Positions 46,620-55,387 of a stretch of 64,000 nucleotides of DNA are shown piece by piece. Made by a program: the position numbers and the translations under genes. Each line of letters begins with the position of its first letter. The first letter of the stretch is position 1. The stretch covers positions 96,494-160,493 of the forward strand of contig NZ_FRCN01000009.1 in NCBI RefSeq assembly GCF_900142925.1, written 5' to 3'. This DNA comes from Chitinophaga sp. CF418. Its GTDB lineage: Bacteria; Bacteroidota; Bacteroidia; Chitinophagales; Chitinophagaceae. The notes beneath the pieces were generated by a model that was given only the letters and a program-made list of their open reading frames with translations, did not search any database and had not been told where the DNA came from.

Positions 46620-48344
46620 ATGCCAGTAGCAGCGCGATCATATACTGAACTATTACTCATATCATACCGGATACCTTCTATTACGGCCTATAACAGGCTG
46701 GAACCTTCTCCGCGTACCGCCAACTTTGACAGGAGTCTGAAGGCGGAAATCCGGGATCCTTTATGGATGCTGACCCGTCAATGGCAGTTCGGCGAATTTG
46801 AAGGAGAGGATGCGGCTTCTCCGGTCACGGCACAGATCCTGGGTATGCATACCAGTATGGACAGGGTTAGCTTCCCGGTGGGAGATCCGTTCCCGTTTAA
46901 GCAGGATATGCCCCTGGAAACGCATGTGGAAAGAGAGGTCATTCGTCCTGATCTGTCGGTTGCTGTCCAGATGGGGCGATATTTTCTGAAGCTGATGAAG
47001 AAACATTCCCTGGAGGGGAAGCTGGCGGATTTTATGACGAGATATCCGCTCAGTTATGTAATAGACCCTCATGATAAAGATGCCGTTGTGTTGTATAGTA
47101 CCGTGAAGAATAAAATGTTTGACGGCTATAAATTGTACCTGGATATGGCAGGATCCAATGCTTATGATACATGGGTGAATGCTGCTTTCCCGGCGGATGC
47201 AGCTACGTTCAGGAGCCTGGCGCCTTTGTTTACAGCATGGCATACGCGGAATTACAGTCAGCCGGTAAATGCCGATGATACCGCCTGGTTGCCTGCTCAA
47301 CTGGAATACCAGTTCAGTATATCATCTCCGCAAAATCAGCAGGTGACATTGGCGGCAGACCAGTATTACGAAGGTCATTTGGATTGGTATTCCTTTGATA
47401 TGGACCCACGCAAACAGGTGCCACTACCGGGACAGGAGGAGGAACAGGCAGGTCCTGTAGAGAACTTTGTATCATTCCTTCCATCTCCTATTGCCTTCAA
47501 GGGGATGCCGAATCCGCGCTTCTGGATGATGGAAGAGAACCAGACTGATTTCGGTAAGATCGATACATCTGTCACCGGTCTGCTGCACCTGATGCTGGCA
47601 GAGTTCGGACTGATCTATTCTAACGACTGGTTTATGTTGCCTTATCCACTTGCTATCAATACCCTTTGTGAAATAAAGGGTATCGTGATAACAGATGTAT
47701 TCGGGCAGGAAATTTTAATAAGACCTGCGGGTAAAGGACCGGAAAGCAACTGGCATCGCTGGGCGATGTTCCATCACTCATCAAAGATTGCCACCAGCAA
47801 TAGTACAAACTTCTTCTACCTCACACCGGCCATCACAAAAGCGCTGGAATGTCCGCCGCTGGAAGAGGTGAATTTCCTCCGTGATGAAATGGCCAATATG
47901 GTATGGGCCGTCGAAAACATTGTACCGTCTCATACAGGGAAAGGCGTAAGAGGAAATGAAATGGCGATGATCGATACACCGCCGCCTGATTTTGTACCTG
48001 TTGGCAATGCAGACATCCGGTATGTATTAGGTACTACAGTGCCCGGCAACTGGACGCCGTTTATTCCAGTGCATGTCAATAACAGTGATACGGAGATCCG
48101 GTTCCAGCGCGGACGCATGCCGGGCGCAAAACCTGCTTACGGGGTGTTGCTGAAAGAACAACCTGCTCCTTATTTCATCAATGAGGAAGAAATTCCACGG
48201 GCTGGGGTGATTGTAAGCCGTTCCTTCCAACGCACAAGGTGGTTGAATGGGAAAACGTTCCTGTGGACGGGGAGGTATAAACAGGCGGGTAAGGGAGAGG
48301 GGTGGAGCAATCTTAAGTTTGATCAGATTGAGGATATTCCTTAG
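46620..48344 (+). CDS. 574-aa protein of unknown function, last gene of the operon
   Basis: The N-terminus contains RLEPSPRTANFDRSLKAEI then DPLWMLTRQWQFGEFEGEDA, an aromatic-rich signature that seems distinctive. The protein is soluble, mixed alpha/beta, with several WYSFDMDP, NDWFMLPYPLAI and RHNN-like motifs, and ends RTRWLNGKTFLWTGRYKQAG. I assign no family. It closes the five-gene operon: a 1.4-kb repeat-rich non-coding segment follows before the eCIS genes. The similar style of these large proteins (no signal peptide, repeated W/P-rich motifs) suggests they build one complex. Confidence 0.6.
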   Translation: MPVAARSYTELLLISYRIPSITAYNRLEPSPRTANFDRSLKAEIRDPLWMLTRQWQFGEFEGEDAASPVTAQILGMHTSMDRVSFPVGDPFPFKQDMPLETHVEREVIRPDLSVAVQMGRYFLKLMKKHSLEGKLADFMTRYPLSYVIDPHDKDAVVLYSTVKNKMFDGYKLYLDMAGSNAYDTWVNAAFPADAATFRSLAPLFTAWHTRNYSQPVNADDTAWLPAQLEYQFSISSPQNQQVTLAADQYYEGHLDWYSFDMDPRKQVPLPGQEEEQAGPVENFVSFLPSPIAFKGMPNPRFWMMEENQTDFGKIDTSVTGLLHLMLAEFGLIYSNDWFMLPYPLAINTLCEIKGIVITDVFGQEILIRPAGKGPESNWHRWAMFHHSSKIATSNSTNFFYLTPAITKALECPPLEEVNFLRDEMANMVWAVENIVPSHTGKGVRGNEMAMIDTPPPDFVPVGNADIRYVLGTTVPGNWTPFIPVHVNNSDTEIRFQRGRMPGAKPAYGVLLKEQPAPYFINEEEIPRAGVIVSRSFQRTRWLNGKTFLWTGRYKQAGKGEGWSNLKFDQIEDIP

Positions 48345-48356
48345 GAGGGGATTACG

Positions 48357-48506
48357 TTCACGCTAAGTAGCTTCGGTTTCAGGATGGGATGCCGGTCGGG
48401 GCTTCTCTGGAAGGTTATTGAGCATTGTGAATTATTCACGCTAAGTAGCTTCGGTTTCAGGATGGGATGTCGGTCGGCGCCTCTCTGGAAAGCTATTGAG
48501 CGTTGT
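48357..48506. repeat. Two 72-bp direct repeats (period 78 bp) with an inverted partial copy
   Basis: Copies run 48357-48428 and 48435-48506, beginning TTCACGCTAAGTAGCTTCGG, with few differences (for example CCGGTCGGGGCTT versus TCGGTCGGCGCCT). A shortened inverted copy of the AAGTAGC-CGGTTTCAG-ATGGGA core lies at 48575-48601 and could pair with either. Confidence 0.8.
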
Positions 48507-48715
48507 CAAGCGAATAGGATTTGGGATATGGATTGAACAGCATCGGTCGTGTCACCGGAGAGCCGAAGGCCCTCCATTCCCATCTGAAACCGCTGCTACT
48601 TCCGCTCTCCCTACGATAGTATATAGGGTCCGCTTATCAGGACGATGATGTGTATTCTGTCGTTATATCAGCATGATGAGGTACATAACCTGTCTTGAGG
48701 TACATTGTGATAATT

Positions 48716-48914
48716 ACTTGTAAAGTCAATCCTGAAGCGCCACAGTAAAACTGTAAAGTTTTTCTGTAGGTATTAAGACAGGCTAAGAAGAGAAAAGCAA
48801 GTGAAATAGCTGTGTAAAGCTTAATTTGCGCATCTGTAAAACACATACTGAATTTACAATCACCTGTAAAGTCAATCCTGAATGGCTACAATAAAACTGT
48901 AAAGTTTTTCTATA
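48716..48914. repeat. 53-bp direct repeat pair, 146 bp apart
   Basis: Copies at 48716-48768 and 48862-48914 share TGTAAAGTCAATCCTGAA and AAAACTGTAAAGTTTTTCT with about six differences between. Confidence 0.75.
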
Positions 48915-48936
48915 CTAAGACACTAAACCTATTTCA

Positions 48937-48969
48937 GGATCATACAAGGATCATACAAGGATCATACAA
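48937..48969. repeat. Three tandem 11-bp units GGATCATACAA
   Basis: Perfect units at 48937-48947, 48948-48958 and 48959-48969. Confidence 0.85.
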
Positions 48970-48980
48970 ACAGGTACAAA

Positions 48981-49064
48981 CTTCGTTTCTCCTATGTCTA
49001 TCTTACGTTCATCCTACGTTCACGAACGTAAGATGAACGTAAGATGGACATAGGAGAAACGAAG
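48981..49064. repeat. 84-bp near-perfect palindrome (41-bp arms, 2-nt loop)
   Basis: The left arm 48981-49021 begins CTTCGTTTCTCCTATGTC and pairs with the right arm 49024-49064 with only two non-Watson-Crick positions, around the dinucleotide AC. The outer pair CAGGTA (48971-48976) / TACCTG (49069-49074) extends the dyad across small bulges. Inside each arm TACGTTC recurs twice. No coding sequence overlaps it. Confidence 0.9.
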
Positions 49065-49165
49065 CTGATACCTGTTTCATACTAAGCAGAAACGGGGGAT
49101 TATCCCCGGCGATACAGCCCGTAGCTGCGGGTGTGAGTTTGTAGCGCGGGGTGCAACCCGGGGAG

Positions 49166-49231
49166 CATAACGAAATCAATGGTGACAATCAACTCCGTTG
49201 GGAGCGTATTGTCGCGAATGATTTCGTTATG
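49166..49231. repeat. Imperfect inverted repeat, REP-like
   Basis: CATAACGAAATCA...GACAAT (49166-49189) is complementary to ATTGTC...TGATTTCGTTATG (49208-49231); 13 and 6 bp pair with 5 unpaired between. The flanking GC-rich GTGCAACCCGGGG (49151-49163) and GGCAACCGGGGCGCAAC (49263-49279) have the look of a bacterial REP element. Confidence 0.6.
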
Positions 49232-49753
49232 AGTTGCAATTTTTTGAGTAGTTGCAATCGGGCAACCGGGGCGCAACACTTTCATCAAATGAGTAAAAAA
49301 TATTGTACAAGAAACGTTAATTTCCATCAGTAGAAATCACTTTGCGTACTTGTACGCAATTTAAATTTACCATGGCTTAAAAGTTTTTTATTTCCGAATT
49401 ATTACCTAGTTTTACATTCTCTATGGTAATCGTGTGTAAAGCGTTTGAAGAACTCCAATAAATAAATTTTAACTCAAAAAAGAAGACATTTACCCCGAAG
49501 AAAAATCATAACAGAAAGAAGATTCGTTTAACTCTTGATGTGCTGCAGTCGGCGCAACATGTGCATATGGCCAATACACCCTCCTGAAATCCGTAAGCAG
49601 AATGCTGCCACAACTGTACCTGAAAACTGTCCACGTTTTCCTCATCAACCGTATCGAAAAATCATATATCATTTATCATATCTCGTGTAAACAGCCGTTG
49701 GTAATAGCCACCGGACTGACTTCCGCGTCTTGATAGTAAATAAGATCATAGCC

Positions 49754-50368
49754 ATGATTTTCACTGCTTTTAAATTATTAAAAGACCAGTTGGATAGTTA
49801 TATCCAATCCTTTAATCCTATGGGAAACGACCCTGAAGGTCATGTGGTATTGGATAATGTAGCTACCCTGGAAACACCGGACAGGCCTCCGGGCGCAGAA
49901 GAACGGATCATACTGAGTATGGTCAATATAGAGGAAGAAGCAACCCTGAAAAACAGTACACATTTTTACCGGAATGCACAGGGTGTTGCTTATCATAATC
50001 CTCCGATATACCTGAACCTGTACATGCTTGTGTCTGCGCATTATAAGAACTACGAAGATGCGCTGTCAAGGCTTTCTCAGGCTATCCAGTTCTTTCAGGG
50101 TAAGAGTAGTTTCAACCTCAAGAACTCTCCGAATGAAGCCCTGATCAACAGTGGTCAGGTACCCGACGATCTGCAGTTACATTTAGAATTGTTTTCCCTT
50201 TCCTTTGAACAACTGAATCATCTATGGGGCGCTTTAGGTGGCAAACAAATGCCCAGCGTACTATATAAAGTAAGACTGGTAAAGATCACAGAGAACAGGA
50301 TTACAGGACTCGGTACCATTGTGGATCAGATCCAATCAAAAGACAGTATTGCTTTTCCCAAATCATAA
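49754..50368 (+). CDS. DUF4255 / Pvc16-like eCIS protein
   Basis: 204 aa from ATG 49754 (MIFTAFKLLKDQLDSYI); the in-frame ATG at 49730 would add eight residues and is less likely. The pattern of an N-terminal helix, NIEEEATLKN, PPIYLNLYMLVSAHYKNYEDALSRLSQAIQFFQ, then LELFSLSFEQLNHLWGALGGKQMPSVLYKVRLV is that of the DUF4255 (Pvc16/Afp16 N-terminal) family, the terminator that caps the tube-sheath shaft and fixes sheath length. It is the first gene of the eCIS cluster here, whereas in Afp/PVC it is the last core gene. The next gene starts 2 bp after the stop. Confidence 0.87.
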   Translation: MIFTAFKLLKDQLDSYIQSFNPMGNDPEGHVVLDNVATLETPDRPPGAEERIILSMVNIEEEATLKNSTHFYRNAQGVAYHNPPIYLNLYMLVSAHYKNYEDALSRLSQAIQFFQGKSSFNLKNSPNEALINSGQVPDDLQLHLELFSLSFEQLNHLWGALGGKQMPSVLYKVRLVKITENRITGLGTIVDQIQSKDSIAFPKS

Positions 50369-50370
50369 TA

Positions 50371-51594
50371 ATGGCTTTTCAGATTACATACAGGCGCCTG
50401 GCAGTGGTGAATATGTTGCACAGCTTCTACCTCGATAAAGAGGGAAGCACCTACTATAGCCTGTCCCAGGAAGACCAGGAATTCAGATTGGCCGATCTCC
50501 TTATGGATAACCGGTACAGCCTGATGGATAACGTAACGATCACACCGACACCCGCCACCGAAAAATTGCTGAGAGGACAGCGGATCGTGTATCGCCAAAC
50601 GTCCACCGGACTTGTATTGGGTATCGCTTCTGCACCGGGCCCCAATGGGGCGTTAACCACAGCGGTGCCTGTCAGCGGACAGTTGCGGTTACAGTTTGTG
50701 ATCCGCCTGAAGAATGCTGCTTTGTTATCCCGTAGTAACCTGCGTATTAATCCAGTATTTCCCGCATGTTACTATTTCACGAACGATGATATTACTACCG
50801 GTAAATCTTTTCCCTCACTTTCCACCTCCGTAAAGGAGTTCACGGACGGTCGGTTGTATGAGATGGGAGAGATGGCGATCGTCAACGGCAATGTGTCGCA
50901 GGCCATTGCCCGTACTGACAGCGCTGCTACCGGTTGGGTAACAACGGATGATCATCATTTCATCAATGAATATGATCGCATCCTGTTACCGCAGCAGTTT
51001 AGTTATACGTTCGACAAGCAGGGGATTACACAGGCGGACTTCGTACTGCTGAAAGGAGCGGACGAAATCAAGACATTGCCTTTCCAGCATGCAGATGGCT
51101 TGCGGGAGGCGGCCCTCAATTTTACAGGTACGCCGGACGGGATCTACACATTGAAGATCTCCGGTAGTAACAACTACAACAGGAGTTACACGGTATACCT
51201 GCATTCAACGCTTTACCAGCAAGATGCATGGGGTGTGCTCGACCTGGTAATGCATACAAATGATGCTGCATTTCAACTGGTGGATGCAGATGGTTTACTC
51301 AGGTTGCCATCAGCACCCGTCTTCGAACTGCGCTTCGCAAACAGGGCCACCTACTGGAAATACTATCTGCAGAAAGCCGATCCTCCGGGAGCGGATATTA
51401 ACTGGGAAGAAGTACTTCCCGCTCCTCCAGGTATCAAAAAGGTGATCATCAGTAAACAACCGTTTCCGCTGATGCAGGCATACCGTAAGGTGAGCTACGC
51501 TGCAATCAATCTTCCCAATCCTGACGGAGAGCTGATCAGCCGCCAGGGTGACCTGATATGTTCCGAAATCTTACTTCCTAAAATGAAACTATAA
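50371..51594 (+). CDS. eCIS cluster protein of unknown function
   Basis: 407 aa starting 2 bp after the DUF4255 stop and ending 11 bp before the sheath gene, so it is part of the eCIS operon. I recognise no family. The N-terminal ~100 residues include a hydrophilic region, the middle (~105-250) has Ig-like beta strands (LRLQFVIRLKN; GIYTLKISGSNNYNRSYTVYLHS), and the C-terminal ~100 residues (LRFANRATYWKYYLQKA, then KKVIISKQPFPLMQAYRKVSY) are mixed. Its position suggests a shaft-terminal, cap or baseplate accessory role, by context only. Confidence 0.65.
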   Translation: MAFQITYRRLAVVNMLHSFYLDKEGSTYYSLSQEDQEFRLADLLMDNRYSLMDNVTITPTPATEKLLRGQRIVYRQTSTGLVLGIASAPGPNGALTTAVPVSGQLRLQFVIRLKNAALLSRSNLRINPVFPACYYFTNDDITTGKSFPSLSTSVKEFTDGRLYEMGEMAIVNGNVSQAIARTDSAATGWVTTDDHHFINEYDRILLPQQFSYTFDKQGITQADFVLLKGADEIKTLPFQHADGLREAALNFTGTPDGIYTLKISGSNNYNRSYTVYLHSTLYQQDAWGVLDLVMHTNDAAFQLVDADGLLRLPSAPVFELRFANRATYWKYYLQKADPPGADINWEEVLPAPPGIKKVIISKQPFPLMQAYRKVSYAAINLPNPDGELISRQGDLICSEILLPKMKL

Positions 51595-51605
51595 ATTGAT
51601 CGATT

Positions 51606-53009
51606 ATGGCAAACACATACTATACACCAGGCGTGTATATTGAAGAGATCTCCAAGTTCCCCCCATCCATCACCGCGGTAGAAACAGCTATTCCTGCATT
51701 TATCGGCTTCACAGAGCAGGCTATTGTAGATGGTAAATCAGTAGTGGGTACCCCCGTGCGTATCAGCTCACTGCTGGAGTATGAAAACATCTTTGGCGGC
51801 CCGCAGAAAGAAGTGAATCTGATCGTTACTATCACTACCAGTGATACATCAGGTACCCGCTATACTGTAAGCTATAATGATGCGGATGGCAAGGGATTGT
51901 CCAAACACATCATGTACTATTCCCTGCAGCAGTTTTATGCAAACGGTGGCGGCCCCTGCTACATCATTTCTGTAGGCCCTTACCAGGATTTAGGTACACC
52001 TATCATTGAGCAGGACCCATTCCTGGATGCACTGACAGAACTGAGAAAACAGGATGAACCTACGCTCATCATTTTCCCCGAAGGTCAGAATATGCCACAG
52101 GATACTTACAAGACCCTGCTGGAAGCTGCTCTGATGCAGTGTTTTGAACTGAAGGACCGTTTTGTGATCATGGACCTGTTCAACAATGGTCTTACACTGA
52201 AAACAGAAGGAGAGATCCTGGCAGCTGCAAATGCATTCCGCGATGCGATCTCCCTGAGTGCTCCTTACACCAGCTATGGTGCTGTATATTTCCCTAACAT
52301 CCGCTCTACATTCGACTATGCGTATGATGAAACTACAGTAACGATCGTAGGTGGCAGTGCTCCTAATTTCGCAGGACTGAATAACCTGGATAAGGCAAAC
52401 GTTAAACTGGCTATCTCTAACTTCTCTATCATATTACCTCCATCAGCATCTGTTGCCGGCGTTTATGCCCGTGTAGACAATGCCCGTGGTGTATGGAAGG
52501 CGCCAGCCAATGAAGGCTTGCTGGCAGTATCTGGTGTAACCTGCGATATCAGTGACCAGATACAGCGTAACCTGAACGTGGATGTGAACGCAGGTAAGTC
52601 TGTGAATGCTATCCGTTTCTTCCCCGGCAGAGGTATCAAGATCTGGGGCGCACGTACACTGGACGGTAACTCCAACGAATGGCGCTATGTATCTGTACGC
52701 CGCTATTTCAACATGGTGGAAGAGTCTACCAAAAAGGCTTCTGAAGGTTTTGTATTCGAGCCGAACGACGCTAACACCTGGGTGAAGGTAAAAGCAATGA
52801 TAGAAAACTTCCTCATCAATCAGTGGCGTTCCGGTGCACTGGCGGGCGCTAAACCTGAGCATGCCTTCTACGTGAAGATCGGTATCAATGAAACCATGAC
52901 TGCATTTGATATCCTGGAAGGAAAAATGATCGTTGAAATCGGTCTGGCTGTAGTTCGTCCGGCTGAATTCATCATCCTGAAGTTCAGTCACAAAATGCAG
53001 GAATCCTGA
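51606..53009 (+). CDS. eCIS contractile sheath protein
   Basis: 467 aa. The start YYTPGVYIEEISKFPPSI, the following AVETAIPAFIGFTEQA and the C-terminal block WVKVKAMIENFLINQWRSGALAG...KIGINETMTAFDILEGKMIVEIG are characteristic of tail sheath proteins of contractile injection systems. It polymerises around the tube and contracts to drive it into a target. Many PVC/Afp-type loci carry two or three sheath paralogues; only one is present in this window. Translation starts 11 bp after the preceding gene and the first of two coiled-coil genes follows 55 bp later. Confidence 0.93.
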   Translation: MANTYYTPGVYIEEISKFPPSITAVETAIPAFIGFTEQAIVDGKSVVGTPVRISSLLEYENIFGGPQKEVNLIVTITTSDTSGTRYTVSYNDADGKGLSKHIMYYSLQQFYANGGGPCYIISVGPYQDLGTPIIEQDPFLDALTELRKQDEPTLIIFPEGQNMPQDTYKTLLEAALMQCFELKDRFVIMDLFNNGLTLKTEGEILAAANAFRDAISLSAPYTSYGAVYFPNIRSTFDYAYDETTVTIVGGSAPNFAGLNNLDKANVKLAISNFSIILPPSASVAGVYARVDNARGVWKAPANEGLLAVSGVTCDISDQIQRNLNVDVNAGKSVNAIRFFPGRGIKIWGARTLDGNSNEWRYVSVRRYFNMVEESTKKASEGFVFEPNDANTWVKVKAMIENFLINQWRSGALAGAKPEHAFYVKIGINETMTAFDILEGKMIVEIGLAVVRPAEFIILKFSHKMQES

Positions 53010-53064
53010 TCTGATTGAACGTACCCCAATTGTAATACTCTAAATCCCAGAAAATACACCATAT

Positions 53065-54012
53065 ATGAGCGACTTTAAACCTCCGGTAGAACAACAACAA
53101 CCGGTAGTACAATGTGTACCGCCATCTCCATCCCAGTTTGATCTGCTGATGCAGGAATACGGAGTTACCCTGAAAGATGAACTGCAGCAACGTTCTGCCA
53201 ACCTCGAAGCGGAAGTGATCCTCACCAATACTGCCAGCCAGGTAGTATGTGTTGAGCGCAGGATCAACGATAAATTATCCCGCGCTGTAAAGGAGTATAA
53301 CTTCCTCAGCAACTGTGTGACCGTATACACAGGGCAGGACCTGGAAGGCCTTACTGCTACTGTAGCAACGGCACAGGCAAAATATACTTCTGTTAAAACC
53401 TCTTTTGATGCTGCCGTTACCGCTATCAAAGCCGCCAAAACAAAGGTAGGCCTGGTGAATACACTGGCAGGTAAACTGAAAGACGCTGTGGCAGATTCCT
53501 GCAACTCAGAAGAGCTGAAACTGATCCGCGAGAACCTTTCAAAAGGAGGTCCTAACAAAAAGAATATTGAAGACAGTGTGCAGGAGTTTGTACAATACGC
53601 TGAGAAGATCGTAAATCAGGCAGATGACGTGGCACAGGCGGCTGTAAAGGTAGCCGGTATCAATGCCTTCGTTAATATCGATAACCTGTCTGCGCTGATC
53701 GCTACTGCTAAAACAGATGGTGGTAAGCTGATCACTGACGTAGAAAACAACGTTAAAAATTCCCAGAAGAAATATGATGATTCCCGCAAACCACTGGGTG
53801 ACGCACTCAAGGCCCTCAGCACGGCAAGTACTTCCAAGAATAAAGCATGGGTACTGAAAGATGCTGACGCTGCAACCAGCAAGTTTGTAGAGGATAAAAA
53901 CTGTAACGGCGGTGGCTGTCAGAAACTGGATGATATTTCAGAGGAAGCAGAAAGCGCATATGAGAATCCTAACTGCGGAACTCCTGGCGAACCACATGAA
54001 AACGAAGCATAG
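53065..54012 (+). CDS. Coiled-coil protein of unknown function inside the eCIS cluster
   Basis: 315 aa, almost all helical heptads (residues ~25-270, A/K/T-rich such as TAVTAIKAAKTKVGLVNTLAGKL). The N-terminus is Pro/Gln-rich (PPVEQQQPVVQCVPPSPSQ) and the C-terminal tail is Cys- and acidic-rich (KNCNGGGCQKLDD; NPNCGTPGEPHENEA). No signal peptide or TM helix. I recognise no family. It sits between sheath and the following coiled-coil gene, where PVC/Afp loci go straight from sheath to tube. It could be a structural coat, assembly chaperone or cargo of the particle. Confidence 0.65.
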   Translation: MSDFKPPVEQQQPVVQCVPPSPSQFDLLMQEYGVTLKDELQQRSANLEAEVILTNTASQVVCVERRINDKLSRAVKEYNFLSNCVTVYTGQDLEGLTATVATAQAKYTSVKTSFDAAVTAIKAAKTKVGLVNTLAGKLKDAVADSCNSEELKLIRENLSKGGPNKKNIEDSVQEFVQYAEKIVNQADDVAQAAVKVAGINAFVNIDNLSALIATAKTDGGKLITDVENNVKNSQKKYDDSRKPLGDALKALSTASTSKNKAWVLKDADAATSKFVEDKNCNGGGCQKLDDISEEAESAYENPNCGTPGEPHENEA

Positions 54013-54060
54013 TAACAGCCCGTTTCACATTATTAAAACACCGTACACAATTTAATCATC

Positions 54061-54900
54061 ATGGCTTCAAATAAAGATACCGTACAACAATACCTGGACC
54101 GCCTGAAAAAAGACGTCACAGAGGCGGACCAGGAACTCGTAAACGCCCTCGCGCAGGAGGCTTTTAAGAAGAGCGCCCTCGAAAAGAAGACCCGCTGGGC
54201 CGACGTGCTGAAAGACCTGCTGGCTACTATCACCGAAACTAACCGTCTCGGTATGATCTACCTGGGTACGCTGGAAAGGACCCGCAAGTACAATGAGAAA
54301 TCCGGCAAGAATGCACGCCTGTGTATCGATGCTATCAAGATCCTCATCTGCGAAGCAAAGAAACTGCTGGATTGCACTGAGGTCCTGAAAGGACAGATCA
54401 AGGTACTGGCCGATCGTATCGACAACAAGATCCCTGATAAGGGTGCTAACTCCATCATGGCAAATCTTGCAGCGTTGAAAACTGCAACAGAGGAGGCGCT
54501 GACCGCTATTAAAGACGCGATCAAGGCATTGCTGGTAACCTATCATGAGGAAGAAGACCTCTGGGGACTGCTGGCTGGCGAAAAAGGTCTGCTGTTCCAG
54601 GTAGTGGGTTCCTACAAATTAATGACTGATGGCAAAAAGCCTGATCTGGAAGATTGTGCTTCCTGCCATCCGCAAAAAACACCGCTGTTCCCGATGGACG
54701 ATGAGACCTGCGACTTCTATACCAAAACGAAACATCAGTACGAGACAACGCTCGACGAACTGAAGGATCTGCAGAAGGAAGTTGAGGTGGTTTCCTGCAA
54801 ACGTGAATTTGCACAAGCCCGCAAGACTGCACTGGACAAAGCATATGCCGCCGCACTGGCAGCAAAGGCCTGTGACACTGCAACGGCAGCCAAAAAATAA
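54061..54900 (+). CDS. Second coiled-coil protein of unknown function inside the eCIS cluster
   Basis: 279 aa, helical (for example KKDVTEADQELVNALAQEAFKK and LAALKTATEEALTAIKDAIKAL) with an inserted Cys/His-containing loop near 200-222 (CASCHPQKTPLFPMDDETC) and a C-terminal helix (residues ~225-279). It resembles the preceding gene in composition and helical character but not in obvious sequence, so the two may be a partner pair rather than a recent duplication. It starts 48 bp after its neighbour and ends 43 bp before the first tube gene. No known eCIS component is recognised. Confidence 0.65.
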   Translation: MASNKDTVQQYLDRLKKDVTEADQELVNALAQEAFKKSALEKKTRWADVLKDLLATITETNRLGMIYLGTLERTRKYNEKSGKNARLCIDAIKILICEAKKLLDCTEVLKGQIKVLADRIDNKIPDKGANSIMANLAALKTATEEALTAIKDAIKALLVTYHEEEDLWGLLAGEKGLLFQVVGSYKLMTDGKKPDLEDCASCHPQKTPLFPMDDETCDFYTKTKHQYETTLDELKDLQKEVEVVSCKREFAQARKTALDKAYAAALAAKACDTATAAKK

Positions 54901-54943
54901 TCAAGATTTCAACATTCAATCATAACAGAATAAAAGAATTACA

Positions 54944-55387
54944 ATGGCAAATTATCCATTACCCAAGTTTCACTTCCAGGTAGAATGGGGTGGTAAAAAC
55001 ATCGGTTTCACAGAAGTAACCGGTCTCACTGTTGAAACAGAAGCGATCGAATACCGCCATGGTGCCAGTCCTGAATACCATAAGACCAAACAACCAGGTC
55101 TGAAGAAATACAGCAATATCACGCTGAAACGCGGTACTTTCCAGTCAGACAACGAATACTTCGACTGGTGGGAAGAAACCGTGTTCTTCCAGGAGCAGAA
55201 TGGCAAATACCGCAGGAACATCACTATCAGCCTGCTGGACGAAACGCACAAACCTATCATTGTTTGGAAAGTGAAGAATGCATGGCCTATCAAGGTACAG
55301 TCTGCAGATCTGAAAGCTGACGCCAACGAGATCGCTGTTGAAAGCGTGGAGCTGGTGCATGAAGGTCTGGTGATCGAAAATAAATAA
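54944..55387 (+). CDS. eCIS inner-tube protein (gp19-like), copy 1
   Basis: 147 aa, typical of T4 gp19/Pvc1-type tube proteins: YPLPKFHFQVEWGGKNIGFTEVTGL at the N-terminus, ITLKRGTFQSDNEYFDWWEE in the middle, and KVKNAWPIKVQSADLKADANEIAVESVELVHEGL at the C-terminus. The subunit stacks in hexameric rings to form the tube within the sheath. It overlaps the next tube gene by one base (TAATG), giving translational coupling. Which of the two copies forms the main tube and which the baseplate-proximal ring cannot be read from sequence alone. Confidence 0.9.
   Translation: MANYPLPKFHFQVEWGGKNIGFTEVTGLTVETEAIEYRHGASPEYHKTKQPGLKKYSNITLKRGTFQSDNEYFDWWEETVFFQEQNGKYRRNITISLLDETHKPIIVWKVKNAWPIKVQSADLKADANEIAVESVELVHEGLVIENK

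Larger units (their letters stand above)
48345..49753. other. 1.4-kb non-coding, repeat-dense region between giant-protein operon and eCIS
   Basis: No convincing gene on either strand. It contains a 72-bp tandem pair (48357-48506) with a partial inverted copy (48575-48601), a 53-bp direct pair (48716-48914), three 11-bp GGATCATACAA units (48937-48969), an 84-bp hairpin (48981-49064), a second imperfect dyad (49166-49231), and TTGCGTAC-TT-GTACGCAA (49342-49359). The promoter of the eCIS operon is expected near its 3' end; I see no box I would call. Confidence 0.75.

Noticed and set aside
48637..48846. 69-codon minus-strand frame with a hydrophobic start
   Set aside because: Overlaps one copy of the 53-bp repeat, has no homologue I recognise and no supporting signals.
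49100..49327. 75-codon minus-strand frame
   Set aside because: Spans the REP-like inverted repeat; the apparent peptide is repeat-derived.
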